From JBIKWM01 sp044356305 (lineage in GTDB: Bacteria; Bacteroidota; Bacteroidia; UBA10329): a stretch of DNA of 31,331 nucleotides. Position numbers and translations under genes: made by a program. The stretch is from positions 1-31,331 of the forward strand of contig JBIKWM010000036.1 in assembly GCA_044356305.1 (NCBI GenBank), given 5' to 3'. The notes beneath the pieces were generated by a model. The model saw only the letters and a program-made list of their open reading frames with translations. It was not told the origin of the DNA and made no database searches. This document shows, one piece after another, positions 25,201-31,331 of the stretch; positions within the stretch are counted from its first letter, which is position 1; each line of letters starts with the position of its first letter.

Positions 25201-28200
25201 TGCCACTACGCAGATCAGGATTGATGTGGAGGTGATGGCCGCCAAGGGCTACGGCTCGCGCATCATCGAATCGAGGGTTGTGAATGTGGACAGAGGCCGC
25301 AGCACCATTCAGCTCACCGCCACCAAAGACTGGATCGGCAATGCCAACATCCGCATCTGGTCGGTGCGGCACAACCGCTTTCTGAGCAATGCCAAGATGG
25401 TCGTTGTGCCCGATGATTCAAAGAAACTCAACGTGAAGCTGGAGACCTTCCGCAGCATCATGCAGCCCGATACGCAGGAAGACTGGAAGGTGGTGGTCAC
25501 CGCTGCCGATAGCAAATCGGCAAGGTCTGAGCTGTTAGCCAGCATGTACGATGCCTCGCTCGATGCACTGGCCCCCAATCCGTGGGGCTTCTATCCTTTC
25601 CGTACCCTATCACCCACACCGGGTGGACGCGGCCATGGCTTCGGCACCGTGGGTGGTCAGATCTGGGACCGCGGCTGGCGCAAGGGCCAGTCATCGTTCC
25701 AACAAAGGGAATACGATCAATTGAACTGGTTCGGGTTCTGGGGTGCCTTGGGCAGTGGCGGCCGCTATGGTCGGGGTGATGTGATGATGCTTGAAGCGAC
25801 TACGGTATCAACCCGTAGCGGGGCCAAGAGGAATAAGAACCTCCAGATGGCCGAAACGGAGGTGATGGACATGGCCGCTGCCCCGATGGCGGCTCAGGCC
25901 GGGGCGGCCCGCATGACAGCCAACGATGGCGACATGCTGGAGGAACCGAACAAACCTGACGAAGCCCCATCCCCCGAAATCGCCCTCCGCACCGACTTGA
26001 GCGAGACGGTGTTCTTCCGCCCGCATGTGGAGACCGATGCCAAGGGCGCGGCCACCATCAGCTTCAAGGCCCCGCAGCAACTGAGCCGTTGGAAATTTCA
26101 GGCCTGGGCCGTGAGCGACTCGCTGGCCACCGGCATGCTGATGCAGGAGGTAGTCACCCAGAAAGAAGTGATGGTGACGGTGAACATGCCCCGCTTCTTC
26201 CGCGAAGGCGACAAGATGTGGCTCTCGGCCCGCATCGATGCGGTGAACGGCAACATCAGCGAGGTGAAGGCCTCCATGCAATTGATCGATGCGCTCACTG
26301 GCATGGACATCCTAAAGGAACAGATCCAGACCATCAAGCTCAACGGCAACCAGGCCGAGGCGCGGTGGGAGGTGCTCATCCCCAGAGGGAAAAATGCCAT
26401 CACTGTGCGGACCAAGGCGTGGACTGACAAGCACAGCGATGGCGTGGAGCAGACCTTGCCCGTGCTGCCCGACCGCATATTGGTGCAAGAGAGCATGCCC
26501 ATTGCCGTGCGCAGGGCTGGCCGCCACGAGGTGGAGCTTGACAAGCTCGCTGCGGCCACCGGGCCCGATGCACCCGAGCATGTGAGCCTCACGCTGGAAT
26601 TTACACCGAACCCCGCATGGCTGGCGGTGCTGAGCCTTCCGTACATGATGGAATATCCGTACGACTGCTCGGAACAGGTGTTCAGCCGGTTCTACGCCAA
26701 CAGCATCGCGAAGCATCTGGCCAACAGCGACCCGGCCATCAGGGCCGTGTACGAGCAATGGAAGCGCGATGCGGCCAGCGGCAAGGACGCCCTGATCTCA
26801 CCCCTCGAAAAGAACCCCGACCTGAAACGGGTGCTGCTGCAAGAGACCCCTTGGGTACGCGATGCGCAGAGCGAGACCGAGCAGCGCAAACGGCTGGGCG
26901 AACTGTTCGACCTCGACCTGATGGACCGCAAATTGGACGACAACCTCAACAAGCTCCTTAAGAAACAGAACCCCGATGGCGGCTGGGGATGGTTTGATGG
27001 GCTGCGGAGCGACCCCTACATCACGCGCCACATCATCAGCGGATTCGGACACTTGCGCAAAATGGGCGTGGTCATGGGCAATAAAAAGGTGGACGATATG
27101 GTGGGCCGCGCCATCGTGTTCCATGACGAGCAGATGGAGGCATGGCTCAAGGAACGCAGACGGGCCCGGGAACAGAGCCCGCTTTCGATGTACGAACTGC
27201 ACATGGCCTACGCGCGGTCGTTCTTCATGGAGAGCCATCCGTTGAGCGGCATGGCCCTGCAGGCATTCAACGAGATAGAGCACATGGCCGGCCGCGAATG
27301 GCCCAAGCTCACAGCCTACGGCAAGGCCATGGCCGGGCTGGTGATGCTACGCAACGGCAGCAGGCAGGTGCCGGGCATTGTGCTGAAGTCGCTGGAGGAC
27401 AACGCCTTGCGCAGCGAGGAATTCGGCATGGAGTTCAAGAACGAGCGCGGCTGGTACTGGTATCAGGCGCCCATCGAGAGCCATGTGCTCATCACCGAGT
27501 TCATGCACGACATGAAGCGGCCCGACCTGGTGAACGAGATGAACGTGTGGCTGCTCAAACAGAAGCAGACCCAGGCGTGGAAGACCACCAAGGCCACGGC
27601 CGATGCGTGCTATGCGCTGCTCATAACAGGTGGCGGCAAGCTGGAGGTGGACCGCAAAGTGCGCCTGAGCATAGGAGGCAACGAACTGGACCTGACCAAG
27701 CTGGGTCCCGAGGCCGGCACAGGCTACATCCGCAAGAACTGGAGCGGTAGCGAGGTGACCCCCGACAAGGCCAGTGTGCAGATCATGAACCCCACCGAGG
27801 GCGTGGCCTGGGGGGCGCTGCACTGGCAGTACATGGAGCAGCTGGACCGCATCACGCCATCAACCAACAACATCAAGCTGAATAAGGAGCTTTTTGTGAA
27901 GCGCAACAACGGCAGCAGTGAGGTGCTTATTCCGTGGGACAAGGCAGGAGAGGTGAAAGTGGGCGAGGTGGTGGTGAGCCGCCTCACGGTGGTGTGCGAC
28001 CGCTACCTGGAGTACGTGCACATCAAAGACATGCGCCCCTCGGCCTTTGAGCCGCGCGAGCAGCTGAGCGGCCCACAGAGCCAGGATGGCCTCTATTTCT
28101 ACCGCGCCAACAGCGATGCCTCGGTCAACCTCTTTTTCACCCACCTGCCCAAAGGCACCTTCGTGTTCGAGTATGCCATGAACGTGGCGCAAGCGGGCCA

Positions 28201-28291
28201 GTTCAGCGTGGGCATCACCGACCTGCAGTGCATGTACGCGCCAGAGTTCACGGTGCATACGGGAGGGAAAAGCGTGCGGACGGTGAGGTGA
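22202..28291 (+). CDS. Large alpha-2-macroglobulin family protein with thioester motif
   Basis: At 2029 residues this is the giant Bacteroidota form of bacterial alpha-2-macroglobulin, a protease-trapping protein. A signal peptide (about 1-22) lacks a lipobox Cys, so unlike E. coli YfhM it is not an obvious lipoprotein. A helical N-terminal part (about 25-350) precedes macroglobulin beta domains, including AIYRPGQTIHFKG (about 605). A Met/Ala-rich low-complexity stretch (about 1195-1255) may be the bait region. Next come LRTDLSETVFF (about 1262), the thioester motif YPYDCSEQ (Cys1489), an alpha/alpha toroid (GGWGWFDG) and the receptor-like C-terminus (ending QCMYAPEF). ATG 22202 begins the signal peptide. 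No pbpC gene is adjacent. Confidence 0.93.
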   Translation: MNLMRTIAMLLMAIVALPLTSFKDADFAMMWKEVESLEASGEQRKALSKVEAIYAKARTEKADVQAVKAIIHKVKFTAQLEEEGQAKAYAWVNAEVGGMSGALRQITLSIQAEVLWGYYTQNQWRINERGQSTEAGEDILTWDLRTITQKTDALFMASLADAASLRAVPIGQYTDVLTPQPDTRPLRPTLHELLVARALDFYQDHQSELAHFEPYGLFKDAQLLGTSEDFLTIPKDTATFSPGHRALWLHHEMLRHLVNAPEALLVADLDRLGYCHSRSTNEAKDSLYSSTLNALQKQYDGSPMWAEVAYRMALFLKAQGEGAGADSDADRKGKLVESLKLCQRIVQFHPTTFGGRNAKALMDQLTAPQLSIQVGGNELPGAPSLLHISFRNLVGIDKENAALALRIGRISYSAFRERRRGLYGEKMLDWLRDNSTTVHERVQSIPHPADLRNHSTEVGLPALEHGTYVVFLGSSDKLFTKGQADAWAIFHVSPLALVSQDDNQGTKTVVVVNRDKGTPVADAIIRLYEEVWDNKARNYTQKLAHTLTTDAQGRATLPTRSDGSYRNWLVELEKDGRTTPVEDGLYRSWYRDVPVHQTRVQFFTDRAIYRPGQTIHFKGIMFDEHDGKLTSARSRNTEVTLYDANGQKVSSLKLQTNGFGTFSGTFTAPVGTLNGFITMSNEYGSHQIRLEEYKRPNFEVKLELPKAQFKLKDEVSLTGNVASYSGVPLSGTEVKYTVVRRARFPYPWRCWGWHIPTGQERQMAVGTAKTDAEGNFTVKFTAEPDHTIRSRYRPVFSYEIRVDANDPSGETQSTTQSVAVAYHALDLSTDIPATTDNAALGKARIWAANLSGQKQKAKVQVRLELLAAPSTTFRSRMFGMPDVRTIGKADFRRDFPLDSYEQADTDVSQWAVSRKVVDSSIDVNEEGATFPNSGKLDQGTYRLTLTAKDAFGQEVDLIQHFVLDEEKMETLPSPEDLWFRVAQDTVRPGQQLAVSIGSGFATTQIRIDVEVMAAKGYGSRIIESRVVNVDRGRSTIQLTATKDWIGNANIRIWSVRHNRFLSNAKMVVVPDDSKKLNVKLETFRSIMQPDTQEDWKVVVTAADSKSARSELLASMYDASLDALAPNPWGFYPFRTLSPTPGGRGHGFGTVGGQIWDRGWRKGQSSFQQREYDQLNWFGFWGALGSGGRYGRGDVMMLEATTVSTRSGAKRNKNLQMAETEVMDMAAAPMAAQAGAARMTANDGDMLEEPNKPDEAPSPEIALRTDLSETVFFRPHVETDAKGAATISFKAPQQLSRWKFQAWAVSDSLATGMLMQEVVTQKEVMVTVNMPRFFREGDKMWLSARIDAVNGNISEVKASMQLIDALTGMDILKEQIQTIKLNGNQAEARWEVLIPRGKNAITVRTKAWTDKHSDGVEQTLPVLPDRILVQESMPIAVRRAGRHEVELDKLAAATGPDAPEHVSLTLEFTPNPAWLAVLSLPYMMEYPYDCSEQVFSRFYANSIAKHLANSDPAIRAVYEQWKRDAASGKDALISPLEKNPDLKRVLLQETPWVRDAQSETEQRKRLGELFDLDLMDRKLDDNLNKLLKKQNPDGGWGWFDGLRSDPYITRHIISGFGHLRKMGVVMGNKKVDDMVGRAIVFHDEQMEAWLKERRRAREQSPLSMYELHMAYARSFFMESHPLSGMALQAFNEIEHMAGREWPKLTAYGKAMAGLVMLRNGSRQVPGIVLKSLEDNALRSEEFGMEFKNERGWYWYQAPIESHVLITEFMHDMKRPDLVNEMNVWLLKQKQTQAWKTTKATADACYALLITGGGKLEVDRKVRLSIGGNELDLTKLGPEAGTGYIRKNWSGSEVTPDKASVQIMNPTEGVAWGALHWQYMEQLDRITPSTNNIKLNKELFVKRNNGSSEVLIPWDKAGEVKVGEVVVSRLTVVCDRYLEYVHIKDMRPSAFEPREQLSGPQSQDGLYFYRANSDASVNLFFTHLPKGTFVFEYAMNVAQAGQFSVGITDLQCMYAPEFTVHTGGKSVRTVR

Positions 28292-28303
28292 GCATGGCTT
28301 CAA

Positions 28304-28450
28304 GTGCATGGATCATTCCTGCCTGTGCTTGGATCATTGCAGCGTGTGCTGGGATCGTTGCAGCGTGCGCTGGGATCATTCCTGCCTGTGCATGAATCGT
28401 TACTCCTGTTTCAGGATCCAATCCTCCCCGTGCATGGATGGGAGTGTCCA
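28304..28450. repeat. 21-bp tandem repeat, seven units (five clear)
   Basis: Units begin at 28304, 28325, 28346, 28367 and 28388, each exactly 21 bp, with two more degenerate units to 28450. Units 1 and 4 share GGATCATTCCTGCCT, and units 2 and 3 share GTGCT and GTTGCAGCGT/ATTGCAGCGT endings. The array starts 12 bp after the macroglobulin stop codon. Because 21 is a multiple of three, all frames stay in register; a plus-strand frame from GTG 28304 encodes Leu/Ser-rich heptads such as LGSLQRV and LGSFLPV. I regard it as a minisatellite first and a small gene only second. Confidence 0.8.
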
Positions 28451-28926
28451 ACGAACTGTTTCAGGACGTTGGGCAATCCGTCACCCTCTCTTGAGCCAAG
28501 GTTAAAAATGATGACCCTGCCAACCCCTCAACCAGCGTGGTCCTACTTCCTGAGAACTGTAGCCTTGCGCTGGCCTCCTTTGGTCAAGTTTTCGGAAGGG
28601 CCATCTGTTTGGTTCTTAATCCGAGCGGTTTGCAACTGCAGGCTCAATGAAATTCAACGTTCTTTCCATGTTTCCCTGTGATCAGCGGGGTGGTCATATT
28701 GTTTCTCGTTGAGCTCCTGTTGCCCGGTTCATTGGCAAAAATTGAATACGCCAATGCTCCGATTTGCTCTCTGGCCATGTAGCATAACGCAAGTCATAAC
28801 CTTTGACCCTTCGGAATAAATGCTCAGACACTGATCTTATTCATGGTCTGATTTTCAGTCGGTTGACGAGTATTCGTTCGGTTTCATCGAAAAACCAAGG
28901 TCCTTCGTCTATTAGCCGGGGCCGCG
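28451..28926. other. Gene-free stretch between the 21-bp array and the phosphatase gene
   Basis: No open frame here looks like a protein family, and base composition is lower in GC than in the neighbouring genes. The only clear structure is a perfect inverted repeat CATTGGC (28730-28736) and GCCAATG (28750-28756) with a 13-nt loop. It could hold a small RNA or be a decayed gene; I see nothing that decides this. Confidence 0.4.
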
Positions 28927-28940
28927 TTGTACCACCACTA

Positions 28941-28948
28941 TACCTTTG
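28941..28948 (+). promoter_or_regulatory. -7 box of the SpoIIE phosphatase gene
   Basis: TACCTTTG is a perfect TAnnTTTG, 20 nt before the GTG start codon at 28969, with AAGG just before the GTG as a weak ribosome-binding sequence. Confidence 0.6.
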
Positions 28949-28968
28949 GGCATCGAAGCACGCGCAAG

Positions 28969-30228
28969 GTGAACCCTGTAAGCACTGAGAAGAACGAGCG
29001 GATCATACTTGAAACATTGAGGATAGCCAACTCGGCCCTCAAGCTCAAGAATCTCAAGCTCAATTCGTTGCTCGAGATCACCAATGCAATCAACAACAAT
29101 TTCAGCAAGGATCAACTGCTGAAGATCTTTGAATTTGTGCTGCGCAGTCAACTAGGCATCACAAGGCTGCTTTTCATCAACCGGGACGAGCGGTGGCAGT
29201 ACACCATGCGTTATGGGCTGATGCAGGACATGCCCCTGCCCGATGTTGAAAAGGACCTGAGCCCTATACGTCAGGTACTTGAGGTGAAAGGTGGCGATGG
29301 CCCATTGTTCGGGCAATTTGAGGTGTTGATACCCGTGGTGCACAAGAGCACACCATTGGCATATCTGCTGCTTGGCGGTGTGAAGGCCGAAGCCATGGAG
29401 GGCAGTACCTCGCACCATGTGCCCTTCGTCCAGACGTTGGCCAACATCATCACGGTGGCCATTGAGAATAAGCGGCTGGCAAAGGAGAATATCCGCCAGG
29501 CGCAGGTGAAGAAGGAGATGGAACTGGCCTCGGAGATGCAGTCGATGCTCTTCCCGAGCCGCCTTCCCAAGGACAGGCACATGGAGATAGCCGCATACTA
29601 CCAGCCGCACCAGCAGGTAGGGGGCGACTATTACGATTTTGTGAAATTGAGCGAGAATGAGGTGGGTTTCTGCATGGCCGATGTGAGCGGTAAAGGCGTT
29701 TCGGCCGCACTGCTCATGTCAAATTTCCAAGCCAACCTGCGTGCCCTGTTCAAGAGCCAGACCACCCTCACCGATCTGGTACAGGAGCTCAATTCTAAGG
29801 TGATTGACAACGCCATGGGCGAGAAGTTCATCACCCTTTTCGTGGCGCGCTACAATCTGGTGACACGGGTGTTGAGCTACGTCAATGCCGGACAGAACCC
29901 CCCTGTGCTGCTCAGTGGCAATACCACCACCGCGCTGCATACAGGGTGCCTGGGTCTGGGCATGCTCGATGACGTACCCAGTGTGCGCGAAGGCGTGGTG
30001 ATCATTGAACCCGATGCGGTGCTGCTGTGCTACACCGATGGGGTGACAGAACTGGAGAACGCCCGTGGCAAAGAGTTCGGTCTGAATAAATTGGAGCTGC
30101 TCTTATTGCAGAACCATGAGTTGGAGGCGCAGGAGATAAACAATGCCATTGTGGACCAACTGAAACAGCACAAAGGCCAGATGCCCTACATTGACGACAT
30201 AGCCCTGCTATGCGTCAAGCTGTTCTGA
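28969..30228 (+). CDS. GAF-SpoIIE (PP2C-type) serine phosphatase, RsbU-like
   Basis: The 419-residue protein has an N-terminal coiled-coil helix (about 8-30), a GAF-like sensor domain (about 35-170), a linking helix (KKEMELASEMQSMLFPSRLP) and a SpoIIE/PP2C phosphatase domain. Metal-binding residues are in GGDYYDF (about 218), MADVSGKG (about 238), CYTDGVTE (about 354) and DDIALL near the end. Such enzymes dephosphorylate anti-sigma-factor antagonists, here in response to an unknown cytoplasmic signal. No STAS or kinase partner is in the window. GTG 28969 is chosen because a perfect -7 box lies between it and the upstream TTG at 28927. Its 3' end overlaps the convergent ligase gene by 21 bp. 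Confidence 0.9.
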   Translation: MNPVSTEKNERIILETLRIANSALKLKNLKLNSLLEITNAINNNFSKDQLLKIFEFVLRSQLGITRLLFINRDERWQYTMRYGLMQDMPLPDVEKDLSPIRQVLEVKGGDGPLFGQFEVLIPVVHKSTPLAYLLLGGVKAEAMEGSTSHHVPFVQTLANIITVAIENKRLAKENIRQAQVKKEMELASEMQSMLFPSRLPKDRHMEIAAYYQPHQQVGGDYYDFVKLSENEVGFCMADVSGKGVSAALLMSNFQANLRALFKSQTTLTDLVQELNSKVIDNAMGEKFITLFVARYNLVTRVLSYVNAGQNPPVLLSGNTTTALHTGCLGLGMLDDVPSVREGVVIIEPDAVLLCYTDGVTELENARGKEFGLNKLELLLLQNHELEAQEINNAIVDQLKQHKGQMPYIDDIALLCVKLF

Positions 30229-31331
30229 TGCCTTATCGGCAGGGCGGTTGTGGAACACCTCGACCGCCACAATGAGTGCCATGAATCCCCAGAATGGGGC
30301 CGATGCCTTATCTGTATCCAGGAAATTATTCAGCATACCGTGCATGAAATAGGTGACCAGACCAAGGAAACTTCCCATCACCAACATGCGCAGTTCAGGG
30401 TCGCGGGTGCGCATCCACACCATCACCGAAGTATAGCACGCGCAGATCACGACAATTATGAATGACACCATGCCGAACACACCGCTCTCGGCCAGCGGGC
30501 CGATGTATTCGCTGTGCGCATTGCCCTTGTCGCCCGCGTTGGTACTGATAATGGTCTTGTCGTCAGAGTTCTGAAAGGGGGCATACTGGAACATGTAGGT
30601 GCCGGGTCCCCAACCCTCGAAAGGCCGCTCTTTGAACATCTCCCAGGCCGAGGCCCAACGGTTCAGACGCTCGAGGTTAGAGGCATCGGTGCTGATGTTT
30701 GAGATGGACTGCACGTGTTCTGCAAACTCGGCCGATGAGTCCTGACGGTTCTTCTCAAGTTTCATGAGGATTTGATCCTTCATGCTGAAAAATGCAATGA
30801 GCAGACCTATGCCGGCCAAAGCCAACGACTTGAACGGAATCCGCAGCCGCATGGCCATGTACACCCCGAATGCGCCTATCAGGCTGATCCATGCCGCACG
30901 GGTGTATGACAGCACCAGTCCTATGGTGAAGATCCCGATCATGATCCATAGTCCGAATTTCCACCATCTGCCATAGGGACCTGTAATGGCCATGAGCAAT
31001 AGAAGCGGGTAATAGAAAGCCAGAGCGGCACCGTAGCTTGTATGGTCGTTGAAGAATGGCGACATGACCCAGTGGGCAGGCTGCTCCTCAAAACCATACA
31101 TGCCGTGGTGTATCACCGTGTAACAGATGATTCCGGTAAAGGCCACGAGATACAGCCCAATGAACATGCGCATGTTGCGCACCTGGGCCATCATGTGCAC
31201 CAGTAGGAAGTAGAACACCACCACATACCACAGTCGCGAGAGGAAAAACTTGAACGAGACCATCGGCATCTCGCTGGTGATGGATGTGATGAGGATCCAG
31301 GCCAGATTGACAATGATGGCCAAGGTGACAG
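30208..31331 (-). CDS. O-antigen ligase/polymerase-like membrane protein (5' end cut by window edge)
   Basis: The visible 374 codons are polytopic (about nine helices) and contain the large loop of the Wzy_C/WaaL family: FEGWGPGTYMFQYAPF, then GNAHSEYIGPLAESGVFG with the conserved His and Glu. Helix YTRAAWISLIGAF carries the conserved Arg found in these proteins. Such enzymes polymerise or ligate polysaccharide from undecaprenyl carriers at the outer face of the inner membrane. The frame stays open through the right edge, and the family normally has about 80-100 more N-terminal residues, so the true start lies outside. The apparent TTG start at 31323 is only an internal Leu codon. Confidence 0.87.
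   Translation of the reverse strand, partial: VTLAIIVNLAWILITSITSEMPMVSFKFFLSRLWYVVVFYFLLVHMMAQVRNMRMFIGLYLVAFTGIICYTVIHHGMYGFEEQPAHWVMSPFFNDHTSYGAALAFYYPLLLLMAITGPYGRWWKFGLWIMIGIFTIGLVLSYTRAAWISLIGAFGVYMAMRLRIPFKSLALAGIGLLIAFFSMKDQILMKLEKNRQDSSAEFAEHVQSISNISTDASNLERLNRWASAWEMFKERPFEGWGPGTYMFQYAPFQNSDDKTIISTNAGDKGNAHSEYIGPLAESGVFGMVSFIIVVICACYTSVMVWMRTRDPELRMLVMGSFLGLVTYFMHGMLNNFLDTDKASAPFWGFMALIVAVEVFHNRPADKASEQLDA

Noticed and set aside
28248..28451. Minus-strand frame with Ala/His heptads, and CRISPR as an explanation of the 21-bp arrays
   Set aside because: The frame is open only because 21-bp units keep every frame in register. The units abut without spacers, are degenerate and have no cas genes nearby, so they are not CRISPR.
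28304..28681. Plus-strand frame of 125 codons as an annotated gene
   Set aside because: No -7 box of its own and no family resemblance after the repeats; kept only as an alternative in the findings.

Overview
The window reads as a chromosomal piece of a GC-rich member of the Bacteroidota, probably an uncultured Flavobacteriales-like lineage. Two exported proteins carry C-terminal type IX secretion (T9SS) sorting domains, several envelope families are typical of the phylum (large alpha-2-macroglobulin, trifunctional MMPL/acyltransferase/methyltransferase), Shine-Dalgarno sequences are weak, and most transcription units start just downstream of a TAnnTTYG box, a variant of the Bacteroidota -7 element TAnnTTTG. 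I see no rRNA, tRNA, insertion sequence, phage gene or CRISPR array.

Layout. 1-2263 (minus): a Dps mini-ferritin cut by the left edge and a five-heme cytochrome with a T9SS tail. 2459-7746 (minus): a translationally coupled pair, the MMPL exporter/acyltransferase/methyltransferase fusion and a phytoene-desaturase/retinol-saturase-like flavoprotein, which resembles flexirubin/aryl-polyene tailoring genes. 7846-10463: a GNAT acetyltransferase diverging from uvrB. 10464-12124 (plus): a hypothetical gene split by an apparent frameshift, an AT-rich intergenic stretch built from nine degenerate 21-bp units, and a small helix-turn-helix protein. 12162-18171 (minus): seven tightly packed genes in which a PIN-domain toxin/antitoxin pair and an AbiEii-type nucleotidyltransferase toxin/partner pair flank an orphan peptide-type ABC substrate-binding lipoprotein, followed by a secreted lipase-like hydrolase and a GT-C-like membrane protein. 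18252-20819: an exported M28 metallopeptidase converging on a DUF4143-type ATPase. 20941-28291: a T9SS-exported esterase diverging from a 2029-residue alpha-2-macroglobulin with an intact thioester motif. 28292-28968: a gene-free stretch with a second 21-bp tandem array. 28969-31331: a GAF-SpoIIE phosphatase converging on an O-antigen-ligase-like gene cut by the right edge.

Functionally most of the window serves the envelope and the outside of the cell (exported hydrolases, surface cytochrome, macroglobulin, polysaccharide ligase, lipid/pigment tailoring), with stress and repair genes (dps, uvrB) and two toxin-antitoxin modules interspersed. The signals I find most worth checking are the phased 21-bp array at 11557-11745, the very short spacing between -7 boxes and start codons (leaderless mRNAs), and the toxin-antitoxin pairs abutting the lipoprotein gene. 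Family names come from reading motifs without a database search.
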